A stretch of 64,000 bases of DNA from Paraburkholderia ferrariae NBRC 106233 (GTDB taxonomy: Bacteria > Pseudomonadota > Gammaproteobacteria > Burkholderiales > Burkholderiaceae). Where the stretch lies: contig NZ_BAYB01000023.1 of NCBI RefSeq assembly GCF_000685035.1, positions 109,960 to 173,959 of the forward strand, in the 5' to 3' direction. The notes beneath the pieces were generated by a model that worked only from the letters and a program-made list of their open reading frames with translations, was not told where the DNA came from and made no database searches. Below are positions 25,343 to 34,334 of the stretch, piece by piece; position 1 is the first letter of the stretch, and each line of letters begins with the position of its first letter. A program made the translations under genes and the position numbers.

Positions 25343-27107
25343 CGTTCACCCAGTTCTTGACGACGGTTGCGACGATCTTCGGATCCTGGCGCGCGATCGT
25401 GCGCGCGTATTCCAGGTTCCGCTCGAATTTGTTCTTCTCGCTTTCGAAGGCGAGCAGGGCGGCTTCGCTGTCCGTGTCCTCGTGCTTCCGGTCGGCGGGG
25501 GGCAGCCCGTCGAGCAGCAGCGGTTCGGCGTCGTCGGCTCCGGCCAGGGCCGGCGCGGCGGCCTCGGGCGGCGGGAATGCGCGGCGCAGCGCCGGCTTCA
25601 CCATCACGAAGTAGAGGAACAAGGCGACCGCGCCGATGCCGAGCCACGTTGCGACCTGCTTCGCGAGCGCGACGATGTCGGGCTGGCGCCACCACGGCAG
25701 GTTCGCGTTCGCGTCGGTATCGGGGATGAAAGCGGCGTTCACCACGTTCACCGAGTCGCCGCGCTTCGCGTCGTAGCCCATGGCGTCCTTCACGAGCTGT
25801 TCGACCTGCGCGAGCTTTTGCGCGTCGAGCGGCTGCATGCTCGCGTGGCCCTTCGCGTCGAGCTTCGGCTGGTAGTTCACGATCACCGCCACCGACAGCC
25901 GCTTGACGTCGCCCGGGGCCTGGCTGTAGTGGCGCACGGTCTTGTCGAGCTCGTAGTTGGTCGTGGTGTCGCGGTGGTCCGAGATCGGCGTGGCGGGTGC
26001 CGCGCCGCTTGCGCCCGCGGGCGCGTCGATCGGCGCCGAGGCCGGCTGCGGCGGCTGGTTCGAGAGCGCGCCGGGCACGCCCGAGGCGCCGCCTTGCTGC
26101 ATTTCGGTCGAAATGCTCTGCTGCTGGCTGCGAATCGCGCTTTGCTGCGGGTTGCCGTTCGGGCCGTAGGCTTCGGAGGTCTGCTCGAGCTTGGAGAAGT
26201 CCACGTCGGCGCTCACCTGCGAGCGCGCGTTGCCGGCGCCGAAGAGGGGCGCGAGGATCGCGTCGATGCGCGACTGCGTGTCGTGCTCCACCTGGTGCAC
26301 ATACTTGAGCTGCGAGGCGTCGAGCCCGGCGCCCGAGCTGTTCTGCGTGAGCAGGTTGCCGTCCTGATCGACCACGGTGACGTTGCGCACGGGCAGGTCC
26401 GGCACCGCCGAAGCCACCATGTGCGTGATCGCGGCCACCTGGCCGTCGTCGAGCGCGCGGCCCGGGTACAGGTTCACGAGCACGGAGGCGGTGGGCGCCT
26501 CGCGGTCGCGCACGAACACGGTGGGCTTCGGAATGGCCAGATGCACGCGCGCCGACTTCACGCTCGCGACCGATTCGATGGTCTGCTCGAGCTCGCCCTC
26601 CAGCGCGCGCTGGTAGTTGACCTGCTCGGCGAACTGGCTGATGCCGAACTTCTGGTTGTCCATCAGCTCGAAGCCGACCGAACCGTTCTTGGGCAGGCCC
26701 TGGGAGGCGAGGCGCAGGCGCATTTCGTTCACTTCGTCGGAGGGCACGAGGATCGCGCCGCCGCCGTCGGAAAACTTGTAGGGAACGTTTGCGGCCTGGA
26801 GCGCCGTAATGATCGCGCCCCCGTCACGGTCGGAGAGGTTGCTGTACAGCACCTTGTAGTCGGGCGCGCGCGACCACAGCACGAGCGCGGCCACGACCGC
26901 GACGAGCACTGCGACCGCGACGATGAGCGGCGCGCGCGGGTTGCCGCGCATGCCGCCCAGCGACGAAAGCGACCCGAGGCGCTGCGCGAAGCCGCCGCCG
27001 GTGCCGAATTCGTCCGCGGCACCGGGCGTCGCCGCGCCGGCTGCGGCGCCCGTGGCGAGGCCCATGCGGGCGTCGGGGTTGATCAAAGAGTTGGCTGACG
27101 AATCCAT
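25332..27107 (-). CDS. fliF: FliF, flagellar MS-ring protein
   Basis: MS-ring subunit in the inner membrane, 591 aa from the ATG at 27107 (GGAG upstream; a longer frame lacks conserved sequence). The first membrane helix lies at about residues 60-79, followed by the YscJ/FliF domain (APDYKVLYSNLSDRDGGAIITALQ). A second helix near residue 480 (GAVALFLYFVMVKPAL) precedes the FliG-binding tail, which ends VKNWVNDER. First gene of fliFGHIJK. Confidence 0.97.
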   Translation of the reverse strand: MDSSANSLINPDARMGLATGAAAGAATPGAADEFGTGGGFAQRLGSLSSLGGMRGNPRAPLIVAVAVLVAVVAALVLWSRAPDYKVLYSNLSDRDGGAIITALQAANVPYKFSDGGGAILVPSDEVNEMRLRLASQGLPKNGSVGFELMDNQKFGISQFAEQVNYQRALEGELEQTIESVASVKSARVHLAIPKPTVFVRDREAPTASVLVNLYPGRALDDGQVAAITHMVASAVPDLPVRNVTVVDQDGNLLTQNSSGAGLDASQLKYVHQVEHDTQSRIDAILAPLFGAGNARSQVSADVDFSKLEQTSEAYGPNGNPQQSAIRSQQQSISTEMQQGGASGVPGALSNQPPQPASAPIDAPAGASGAAPATPISDHRDTTTNYELDKTVRHYSQAPGDVKRLSVAVIVNYQPKLDAKGHASMQPLDAQKLAQVEQLVKDAMGYDAKRGDSVNVVNAAFIPDTDANANLPWWRQPDIVALAKQVATWLGIGAVALFLYFVMVKPALRRAFPPPEAAAPALAGADDAEPLLLDGLPPADRKHEDTDSEAALLAFESEKNKFERNLEYARTIARQDPKIVATVVKNWVNDER

Positions 27108-27179
27108 GCGTCGGGTTTCTCCGGGAAGCCTGCTGCGTCCCGCGCGCGGCGCGCGCAAGGCGGGACTTTCACACTGGGG

Positions 27180-27271
27180 ATTATCCGCAGGCCCACGCAA
27201 GCCGATTGCGCGAATAGAGCCGGGTTTCCCCCCTAGTTTCGGCGCTCCCGCCAGGACCCCGCTGCTATGCT
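27180..27271. promoter_or_regulatory. Bidirectional fliF/fliE promoter with FlhDC-box-like dyad
   Basis: CGAATAG (27211-27217) and CTAGTTTCG (27233-27241) flank a 15-bp GGGTTTCCC-type spacer. On the fliF side GATAAT (27185-27180, minus strand) is 25 bp outside the left half. On the fliE side an extended -10, TGC-TATGCT (27263-27271), has its hexamer 24 bp outside the right half. The arrangement copies that at flgA/flgB. The activator is inferred to be FlhDC, whose genes are outside the window. Confidence 0.7.
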
Positions 27272-27375
27272 CTGCACCAGACTCGGCGCCCTGTATTCGC
27301 CGGCTGCGGCGGCCGGTGGCCGGCGGGCCAGGCCCGGCGCCGGGGGCGCCCTTCCTTCCTTACCGTGGAGCAACC

Positions 27376-27705
27376 ATGACAATCTCTCCGCTCACTTCCG
27401 CGCTCGCGCAGATGCAATCGATGGCGGCGCAGGCGGCCGGCGGCACCAGCGCCGCCGACGAGTCCTCCGGCGCGGCGACGGCGGGCGGATTCGCCGCGGC
27501 GCTCAAGGCCTCGCTCGACAAGATCAGCGACGACCAGCAAAAGGCGGTGGGCGAGTCGCAGGCGTTCGAGCTGGGGTCGAACAACGTCTCGCTGAACGAC
27601 GTCATGGTGGACATGCAAAAGGCCAACATCGGCTTCCAGTTCGGGCTGCAGGTGCGCAACAAACTGGTCTCGGCGTACACGGACCTCATGCAGATTCAGG
27701 TCTGA
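27376..27705 (+). CDS. fliE: FliE, MS-ring/rod junction protein
   Basis: Joins the MS ring to the rod and is the first substrate exported. It is 109 aa from the ATG after GGAGCAACC. The conserved C-terminus NNVSLNDVMVDMQKANIGFQFGLQVRNKLVSAYTDLMQIQV is unmistakable. Transcribed divergently from fliF. Confidence 0.96.
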   Translation: MTISPLTSALAQMQSMAAQAAGGTSAADESSGAATAGGFAAALKASLDKISDDQQKAVGESQAFELGSNNVSLNDVMVDMQKANIGFQFGLQVRNKLVSAYTDLMQIQV

Positions 27706-27837
27706 GGCCGGCGGCGGCCGTGGGTCTCGCAGGCGGGCCGGGCGTCTGGGCACGCCTCGCGCCCCCCGGCCTCGCGCGTTCCCCGGGCGATTTTTGGGGC
27801 CAGTTTGCGGGCCGTTTCGAGGTCATCCTCGGGATTG

Positions 27838-27858
27838 CCCTGCAGGCCGGCCTGCGGG
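27838..27858. terminator. Hairpin in the fliE-fliS spacer
   Basis: GCAGGCC/GGCCTGC is a perfect 14-bp palindrome, extended outward by CCC(T)...GGG. It lies in the 297-bp gap between fliE and fliS, upstream of the sigma-28 promoter, and could end the fliE transcript. No U-tract follows. Confidence 0.4.
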
Positions 27859-27890
27859 GCCTTGCCGCCGAAGTGGACCGAAAGCGCACC

Positions 27891-27918
27891 TAAAGCTTCT
27901 CCCGCTTCTTTCCGATAA
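27891..27918 (+). promoter_or_regulatory. Sigma-28 (FliA) promoter for fliST
   Basis: TAAA (27891-27894), 16 bases, then TCCGATAA (27911-27918) matches TAAA-N15-GCCGATAA with one base change and one extra spacer base. It lies about 85 bp before fliS, consistent with late-class filament chaperone expression. Confidence 0.65.
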
Positions 27919-28002
27919 CCCGGCTACAGGCCGGCCGGCGCACCGTGCGCGCCTCGGCCGACGAACCGTATCCACCGCCGCACGTATCGAGGAGAAGCAC
28001 CG

Positions 28003-28449
28003 ATGTTTTCCCCTGCACATTCAGGAGCCAACGCTTACGCACGCGTGGGTGTCGAAACGGGGGTCATGGGTGCGAGTCCGCACAAGCTGATCGCGCTCCT
28101 GTACCAGGGGGCGCGCAAGGCGGTTGCACAGGCACGCATGCATTTGCAGATGGGCAATGTCGGGCCGCGCTGCGAAGCGATCAGCAAGGCGATCCGGATT
28201 GTCGAAAGTGGGCTCCAGCTGGCGTTGAACGTTGAGGCGGGCGGGGAAGTCGCGCAGCGCCTGAACAGGCTGTATGGCTACATCACGCGGCGTTTGCTGG
28301 AAGCAAATATTGAACAGAGCGAGTCCAAGCTGGTCGAGGTTGATGGCCTCCTGGCAACGCTCGAAGAAGCCTGGCTGGGGATTGCACCGGAAGCCGAACG
28401 GCTGGCCGCCATGCCAGCCGCTCCGGGGTCCGGTTCATTGACGAGATGA
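28003..28449 (+). CDS. fliS: FliS, flagellin export chaperone
   Basis: Cytoplasmic chaperone for flagellin. It is 148 aa; the N-terminus ANAYARVGVETGVMGASPHKLIALLYQGARKAV is the FliS signature, and the rest is helical. GAGGAGAAG precedes the ATG. The stop overlaps fliT by 4 bases. Flagellin (fliC) and the filament cap (fliD) genes are not in the window. Confidence 0.95.
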   Translation: MFSPAHSGANAYARVGVETGVMGASPHKLIALLYQGARKAVAQARMHLQMGNVGPRCEAISKAIRIVESGLQLALNVEAGGEVAQRLNRLYGYITRRLLEANIEQSESKLVEVDGLLATLEEAWLGIAPEAERLAAMPAAPGSGSLTR

Positions 28450-28778
28450 GTTCGAAAGCAGACTACTTCGCCCGCTATGAAGCGATCGCGGCGGTATCAG
28501 AGCGCATGCTCTGCGCGGCACGCGATTCGCACTGGAACGATCTGATCGGACTCCAGGAGGAGTACCGGATCCTCGTCGATGCGCTCAAGGCCGCCGACGG
28601 CGGCATACGGCTCACCGTCGCCGAACGTGCACGCAAGTTCGAGCTGATCAGTCAGATCCTCGCCGATGACGCGGCCATCCGCGATCTCGCGAGTCCGTGC
28701 ATGGCGCGTTTGTCGGCGTTGTTCGCCGGCACCGCGCAGCCTTCGCGGGTCTTGCAGGAACTGTACGGCGCGCGCTGA
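28446..28778 (+). CDS. fliT: FliT-like flagellar chaperone
   Basis: A 110-aa, all-helical protein (MSSKADYFARYEAIAAVSERMLCAARDSHWNDLIGLQEEYRI) overlapping fliS by 4 bases. FliT is the chaperone for FliD and, in enterics, an antagonist of FlhDC. Sequence conservation in the family is low, so the call leans on position, size and the WNDLIGLQEEY-type helix. Confidence 0.82.
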   Translation: MSSKADYFARYEAIAAVSERMLCAARDSHWNDLIGLQEEYRILVDALKAADGGIRLTVAERARKFELISQILADDAAIRDLASPCMARLSALFAGTAQPSRVLQELYGAR

Positions 28779-28858
28779 CGCGCGGTACCGCCTGCCGTAC
28801 ACCATAGACAGTCGGGCGAGGCGCAGGGCGCCCAGGACCCGCCGGCCTCGGGGAGCGC

Positions 28859-30385
28859 ATGAACGGAATCGATACGGGAGCCTCCGCGCTCAGCGCAGGC
28901 CGCGTGAGCGCGCTCAATCCAGTGGGCTCGCAGGGCAGCGCCGGCGCCGCGCAGACGGGCCAGACGGGGGTGAGCGCGCTCGCCGGCGGCGCGGCCGCGC
29001 TGCCCGATGCGCAGAGCCCCAACCCGCAGGCCTCGACCCAGACCGTACTCTCCGCCGTCGCGCTCGCGCTCGACGCGATCATCCGCTCGGGCGGCGAAGC
29101 CACGCCCGCCGTGGTGGGCCAGGCGCCCGTCTGGAGCGACCCGGACGCGGCCGATTCCGCCGGCCAGGGTTCGCTGCCGCTGCCCGGCATGCCGGCCGGC
29201 GCCGCCCAGCTTGCCTCCGAACTCGAAACCATCGAGTCCACGCTCCTCGCCGACGATGCCGCCGCGCTCGCGCAGAGCGAGGGCGGGGCGGCGAATCTCG
29301 CGGCGAATCCGAACGGCACCGCTGCTGCCGGCGCCAATGCAGCCGCCGCGGCCAACGCAGCGACTGCCGACGGCGCCGCGGCCGGCGCCCAGGCGCCGTC
29401 TTCCCCGGCAGCCCAGGCCACGCAGGCAGCCACCGCCGCCCAGTCGGGCGCCGTGGCGGCACTGGCTGCCGCGCTGGAACAAACCGTGACCGGCAGCGGC
29501 CTCTTCTACGAATCGCATCTCGCGCAATGGCTGCTCGGCCAGCGCACCCCGGCCGAGCTCGCGGACGAACCGCAGAACCGGCTCATGAACGCATCGGCGC
29601 AACTGCCGCTCGACTGGACCGAGGCCCTCGACGAAGCCGACGACGTGCTCTGGGCCGAAACGCCCGCGCCGGGCGGGCGCGGCACCCCGGCGGGCGGCGC
29701 GCGCGCGGACAGCGCGAACGCTTCCCCCCAGGGCTATGCGGGTCAGGAGAGCGGCGCCGCGACGCTCGCTTCGAATGCGGCGCTCGTGCGCGCGAACGGT
29801 TTGCTCTCCGAAACGATGCTGCTGCCCGCGGCGCAGGATCAGGCGGCCGCCGGCCAGGTGGTGCACGCCGCCGTGATTCCGCTCGTGCGCCAGCAACTCG
29901 ACCTGCTCGCCACCGGCGAATTTCGCTGGACCGGCGAAGCGTGGCCCGGCGTGCGGCTCGACTGGAGCATTCAGCAGGACCGCTACGATCCGCGCGATGG
30001 CCACCACGGCGCCGCCGACGCCGACGAACCGCCCTGGCGCACGCGTCTCACGCTCGCGCTGCCGTCGCTCGGCACGGTGGATGCGGAACTCACGCTCTCG
30101 GGCGAGGCGCTCGCCGTGCGCGTGCAGGCGAGTTCGGACGGCGCGGCGCGGCTCACGGAGGGCAGCGAGGCGCTGCGCAGCCGGCTCGAAGCCCTGGGTC
30201 TTGCGCTGACCTCGCTTGCGATCCGCGAGATCGGCGCTGCGCCCGGTCCCGCCGAGGCCTCGAAAGCCGCGCATGCGTATGCGCGCGCGGCCGCGGCGGC
30301 GGCCGCGCAGGACGCCCAGGAGGCGCAGGCCCACGCGCATGCGCAGGCCGGCGCCACCGGTGATTTCGACTGGGAGCTGAGATGA
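28859..30385 (+). CDS. Second FliK-type protein with Flg_hook domain
   Basis: A 508-aa protein downstream of fliST. The first half is low-complexity Ala/Gly/Gln. About residues 200-330 carry YESHLAQWLLGQRTPAELADEPQNR. The C-terminal part (about 350-465) resembles the FliK Flg_hook domain: WPGVRLDWSIQQDRYD, RTRLTLALPSLGTVDAELTLSGEALAVRVQASS, LRSRLEALGLALTSLAI. It lacks the Gln-rich ruler style of the main FliK at 19994-21505. The 3' end overlaps an FlhB-C-like gene, so both probably act at the flagellar export switch; function is unproven. Confidence 0.75.
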   Translation: MNGIDTGASALSAGRVSALNPVGSQGSAGAAQTGQTGVSALAGGAAALPDAQSPNPQASTQTVLSAVALALDAIIRSGGEATPAVVGQAPVWSDPDAADSAGQGSLPLPGMPAGAAQLASELETIESTLLADDAAALAQSEGGAANLAANPNGTAAAGANAAAAANAATADGAAAGAQAPSSPAAQATQAATAAQSGAVAALAAALEQTVTGSGLFYESHLAQWLLGQRTPAELADEPQNRLMNASAQLPLDWTEALDEADDVLWAETPAPGGRGTPAGGARADSANASPQGYAGQESGAATLASNAALVRANGLLSETMLLPAAQDQAAAGQVVHAAVIPLVRQQLDLLATGEFRWTGEAWPGVRLDWSIQQDRYDPRDGHHGAADADEPPWRTRLTLALPSLGTVDAELTLSGEALAVRVQASSDGAARLTEGSEALRSRLEALGLALTSLAIREIGAAPGPAEASKAAHAYARAAAAAAAQDAQEAQAHAHAQAGATGDFDWELR

Positions 30386-30786
30386 GCCGCACGCACCGCA
30401 GGACCGCCGCCGCGCTCGCCTACGACACGCCTGCCGATCAGGCACCGCGCGTGGTCGCCAAAGGCTATGGCCTCGTCGCCGACATGATCGTGCAGCGCGC
30501 GAAAGAGGCCGGCCTTTACGTGCACCAGTCGCCGGAAATGGTGTCGCTGCTGATGCAGGTCGATCTCGATTCGAAGATTCCGCCGCGGCTCTACCAGGCC
30601 GTTGCGGAACTGCTCGCCTGGCTGCATCAACTCGAAGCTGCGGACGCCGAGCGAGCCGAGGCGGCGCAGAAGGCCGCGGCAGCCGCGGCCTCGCAGTCGG
30701 CAACGATCGATCCGCCGCAGCCGGCGCGTCTCGCGCGGTGGCCCGCGGCGCTGCCCGCGCCGTTCAGAACTTCATCATCATCCTGA
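30382..30786 (+). CDS. Free-standing FlhB cytoplasmic-domain homologue (FhlB)
   Basis: A 134-aa protein equivalent to the C-terminal cytoplasmic domain of FlhB/YscU, with no membrane helices. AALAYDTPADQAPRVVAKGYGLVADMIVQRAKEAGLYVHQSPEMVSLLMQVDLDSKIPPRLYQAVAELLAWL follows the FlhB-C pattern from beta-strand 1 to the final helix (described across residues 10-85). The NPTH self-cleavage site is absent. ATGA overlap with the FliK-type gene suggests joint action as an export-switch accessory. Its last 23 bases overlap the convergent gene at 30764. Confidence 0.82.
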   Translation: MSRTHRRTAAALAYDTPADQAPRVVAKGYGLVADMIVQRAKEAGLYVHQSPEMVSLLMQVDLDSKIPPRLYQAVAELLAWLHQLEAADAERAEAAQKAAAAAASQSATIDPPQPARLARWPAALPAPFRTSSSS

Positions 30787-32194
30787 TTACGGCGTTGAAG
30801 AGCCGGCCGTAGGGCGGCGCGATGAGCCCGCGCCCGTTCAGGCGCGCCTGGGTGAAGACCGGCTTCATCTGCGAGAACGTCACGAAACCCGCGTAGCCGT
30901 GGTAGGCCCCCATGCCGCTCGCGCCGACGCCGCCGAACGGCAGCCCCTCCGCCGCGATATGCATGAGCGTGTCGTTGACCGACATGCCGCCCGCGACCGT
31001 TTCGTGCGTCACGCGCGCGACGGTGCGCGCGTCGTCGGCGTAGAGGTAGAGCGCGAGCGGGCGGGCGCGCGCATTCACGTAGCGCAGCGCCTCGTCGAGC
31101 GTCTCGTAGGTCACGAGCGGCAGCAGCGGCCCGAAAATCTCTTCCTGCATGAGCGCCGTGTGGGCGGGCGCGCCCGTCACGATCACGGGCGCAAAGCGCC
31201 GCGACGCAATGTCGTGCCCGGCCAGCGGATGCAACTGTGCGCCCGCTTCCTGGGCTTCGTCGGCGAGGCGCAGCAGGCGATCGAAATGGCGCGGCGAGAT
31301 GATCGACGTGTAGTCGCCGTTGTTCAGGAAGTCCGGGTAGAGCTGCGCGAAGCGCGTGCGCGCGCGTTCGATGAAGGCCCGCTCCCGGCCCTCCGGAAGC
31401 AGCACGTAGTCGGGCGCGATGCAGGTTTGCCCCGCGTTGAGCGTCTTGCCGAGCAGCAGGCTGTCCACGGCATGGTCGAAGCGCGCCTGCTCGCCGATGA
31501 TCGCGGGCGACTTGCCGCCCAGCTCCAGCGTGACGGGCGTGAGATTGGCCGACGCCGCGCGCATCACCTCGTGACCGACGCGCGTGGAGCCCGTGAAGAG
31601 CAGATGATCGAACGGCAGCGCCGTGAACGCGGCACCCACGGCGGAGTCGCCGTTCACCACCGCCACGTGGTCGCGCGCGAAGGTCTTGCCGATCAGTTCC
31701 TCGACGAGCGCCGAGGTGCGCGGCGTGAGCTCGGACATCTTGATCATGGCGCGATTGCCGGCCGCGAGCGCGCACACGAGCGGCCCCGCGGCGAGCAGCA
31801 GCGGATAGTTCCACGGCACCACGATGCCCGCCACGCCCAGCGGCTGCGGCACCACCTTCGCGCGCCCGGGCCGCAGCCAGCGGCCCACGCTGCGCCGCTG
31901 CGGCTTCATCCAGCGCGCGCCGTGCTTCAGCGCCGAATCGATTTCCTGCTTCAACGTGACGAATTCGGCGAAGGTGATTTCGGCCTTCGAACGCTGGCCG
32001 AAATCGGCGTTCATGGCTTCGGCCAGGGCGTCGCGGTTCTCGAGCAGCATCGCGCGCAGCGCCTTGAGGTGGCGTACGCGCGTATCCCAGGCGGGAAACG
32101 GCTCGCGCAGGAAGGCTTCGCGCTGCACCGCGAGAAGCGCATGGAGGTCGTCGTGAGCGTCGCGCGAGACGGCGTCGGGCAGGTCTTGCTTCAT
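30764..32194 (-). CDS. Coniferyl aldehyde dehydrogenase-like enzyme
   Basis: NAD(P)-dependent aldehyde dehydrogenase of 476 aa, similar to bacterial coniferyl aldehyde dehydrogenases that oxidise lignin-derived aldehydes. Catalytic Cys258 sits in NAGQTCIAPDY, the general-base Glu224 in LELGGKSPA, and the cofactor Asn in VPWNYPLLLA. The C-terminus GLIAPPYGRLFNAVIRMMMKF is typical of this ALDH3-like group, which tends to have a hydrophobic tail. It is transcribed leftward, 148 bp after aidB. The substrate is inferred from family resemblance. Confidence 0.8.
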   Translation of the reverse strand: MKQDLPDAVSRDAHDDLHALLAVQREAFLREPFPAWDTRVRHLKALRAMLLENRDALAEAMNADFGQRSKAEITFAEFVTLKQEIDSALKHGARWMKPQRRSVGRWLRPGRAKVVPQPLGVAGIVVPWNYPLLLAAGPLVCALAAGNRAMIKMSELTPRTSALVEELIGKTFARDHVAVVNGDSAVGAAFTALPFDHLLFTGSTRVGHEVMRAASANLTPVTLELGGKSPAIIGEQARFDHAVDSLLLGKTLNAGQTCIAPDYVLLPEGRERAFIERARTRFAQLYPDFLNNGDYTSIISPRHFDRLLRLADEAQEAGAQLHPLAGHDIASRRFAPVIVTGAPAHTALMQEEIFGPLLPLVTYETLDEALRYVNARARPLALYLYADDARTVARVTHETVAGGMSVNDTLMHIAAEGLPFGGVGASGMGAYHGYAGFVTFSQMKPVFTQARLNGRGLIAPPYGRLFNAVIRMMMKF

Positions 32195-32341
32195 GGTCGG
32201 GCGGTCCTCGGGGCGAGTCTTGTTGTGGGCGTTGCGGCGTTGCGCGTGTGGCGGTGAACGGTACGCGCTGCGGCGCCGTGTGCGGGTGCGTCTGCTGGTG
32301 CGTTTGCTGGTGCGATGCGGCCGGGCGCGGTCAGCGCGCCG

Positions 32342-34069
32342 TCACAGCGCGGGAAACGCGCGTGCGACAAGTGCCCCGTGATCGAAGCGCGCCGGCAGCG
32401 TGCCGAACACGCGGCCGCAGTCGGCACCGTGTTCGTCGAGGCGCGTGGCGATGAACGCATCGGCGACTTCGGCGGGGCCTTCGCGCAACAGCATGGCCTG
32501 CGCGATCAGCACGAGCTGCTGCGCGATATGGCGCGCGTTCGCTTCGCGGGTGCCGGGCGCACCGTTCAGGAGTGCAGACAGACGGTCGAGCGCGGCTTCC
32601 AGCACCGCATGGCCCTGCGCTTCGCGGCGCCACGCGAGGAAGAGCGCCTGCGCGGCATCGGCTTCGCGCTCGAGCGCGCGCAGCACGTCGAGGCACATCA
32701 CGTTGCCCGAGCCCTCCCAGATCGAATTCACGGGCGCCTCGCGGTAGAAGCGCGCCATCGGCCCTTCTTCGACGTAGCCGTTGCCGCCCCATACCTCCAT
32801 CGCCTCGCCCGTGAACGCGAGCGCGCGCTTGCAGACCCAGAACTTCGCCGCGGGCGTGACGATGCGGCGCCAGGCGCGCGCCTGCAAGGCCACGTCGCCG
32901 GATACGGCTGCGCCGGCGTCGCTGACGGCACCGGACGCGGGTTCGCTTTCTTCGAATGCGCGGGCAAGACGCATGAAGAGCACGGTGGCGGCTTCCGATT
33001 CGAGCGCGAGGTCGGCAAGCACGTTCTGCATGAGCGGCTGCGCGGCCAGCAGGCGCCCGAATGCGCTGCGGTGCCGCGCATGATGGATGGCCTGCACGAG
33101 CGCTGCGCGCATGAGCGCGGCGCTGCCGATCACGCAGTCGAGCCGCGTGTAGTTCGCCATTTCGATGATGGTGGCCACGCCGCGGCCTTCCTCGCCGATC
33201 ATGAGGCCGTACGCATCGAAGAATTCCACCTCGCTGCTCGCGTTCGAACGGTTGCCGAGCTTGTTCTTCAGCCGCTGCACGTTGACGGCGTTCTTGCTGC
33301 CGTCGGGTGCGAAGCGCGGCACGAAGAAGCAGGAGAGGGCGTCGTGATCCGCGCTGCGCGCGAGCACGAGATGGGCGTCGCATTGCGGCGCGGAGAAGAA
33401 CCACTTGTGCCCCGTGAGCCGGTACTCGGCGCCGCGGCCGGTGGCCACGCCCGCGGCGCGCGCTTCGGTGCGGTTGCTGCGCACGTCGGAGCCGCCCTGC
33501 TTTTCGGTCATGCCCATGCCGATCATCATCGACGACTTCTGCTGCCACGGCAGATCGCGCGGATCGTGCTCGCGCGCATAGAGGCGCTCGCGCAGCGCTT
33601 CGAAGAGCGCGGGCTCGCGCTGCAGCACGGGAATGCTCGCGAAGGTCATCGTCATGGGGCACAGCGACCCCGATTCGAGCTGGGCATGCAGGAAGTAGCC
33701 CGCGCTGCGCGCGGCCATCGCACCGGGCTGCGGGTGCGAGAACGGCAGCGCGTGCAGGCCCTCGGCGCGCAGCAGCGCAAGCAGGCGGTGCCAGGCCGGA
33801 TGGAATTCGAGCGCGTCGATGCGCTCGCCGCGCGGGCTGTGCGTGAAGAGTTCGGGTTCGTGGCGGTTCGCGAGGTCGGCCAGCGCGAGGGTTTCGGCGG
33901 CACCGAGCCGCGCGCCGTCGCGCGCGAGCGCTTCGCGGTGCCAGCCGGCGCCGGCGCGTTCGAGCGATTCGGCGAGTGCGCTATCCGCGGCGAACAGGTT
34001 GTAGTCCGCGAGCGGCGGCGCCTGGTTCGTCACGTCGTGGGTCGTGCCGGGGCGATGCGTGTTTTCCAT
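32342..34069 (-). CDS. aidB: AidB-type acyl-CoA dehydrogenase
   Basis: A 575-aa flavoprotein of the AidB branch, which in E. coli (541 aa) is induced by alkylation damage and binds DNA. Visible signatures are QAPPLADYNLFAADSAL at the N-terminus, CPMTMTFASIPVLQ, GMGMTEKQGGSDVRSN (flavin/substrate loop), EVEFFDAYGLMIGEEGRG, and MEVWGGNGYVEEGPMARFYREAPVNSIWEGSGNVMCLD. These support AidB over a catabolic acyl-CoA dehydrogenase. No ada or alk genes are nearby, so a DNA-repair role is not supported by context. Confidence 0.8.
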   Translation of the reverse strand: MENTHRPGTTHDVTNQAPPLADYNLFAADSALAESLERAGAGWHREALARDGARLGAAETLALADLANRHEPELFTHSPRGERIDALEFHPAWHRLLALLRAEGLHALPFSHPQPGAMAARSAGYFLHAQLESGSLCPMTMTFASIPVLQREPALFEALRERLYAREHDPRDLPWQQKSSMMIGMGMTEKQGGSDVRSNRTEARAAGVATGRGAEYRLTGHKWFFSAPQCDAHLVLARSADHDALSCFFVPRFAPDGSKNAVNVQRLKNKLGNRSNASSEVEFFDAYGLMIGEEGRGVATIIEMANYTRLDCVIGSAALMRAALVQAIHHARHRSAFGRLLAAQPLMQNVLADLALESEAATVLFMRLARAFEESEPASGAVSDAGAAVSGDVALQARAWRRIVTPAAKFWVCKRALAFTGEAMEVWGGNGYVEEGPMARFYREAPVNSIWEGSGNVMCLDVLRALEREADAAQALFLAWRREAQGHAVLEAALDRLSALLNGAPGTREANARHIAQQLVLIAQAMLLREGPAEVADAFIATRLDEHGADCGRVFGTLPARFDHGALVARAFPAL

Positions 34070-34334
34070 CTGCCTCTACCTCATGCAAAAGGTGTCGGGC
34101 TCTCTGGCCCATGGCTGTTCCAGCGCTCCCTGAGTGCTTGCCGGAACCGTTCAGTCTCGATGGCGGGACCGTCTTTCATCTTAGGCGCGCGAGCGCGCCG
34201 CGTTTTAGAGGGAACGCTCTGAGATAAATTGCGCCGGGCGCGCCGGACGCTTCCTACAATGCGCGAACCAGAATTATCGAACGAGCGTGCGCCTGGCGCG
34301 ACCAGGTTCAACGCGAAGAACCTGGGAGGAGACG

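Noticed and set aside
34228..34258. Possible promoter TTGCGC...TACAAT for the GMC gene
   Set aside because: The spacer is 20 bp, too long for a standard sigma-70 promoter, and no extended -10 is present.
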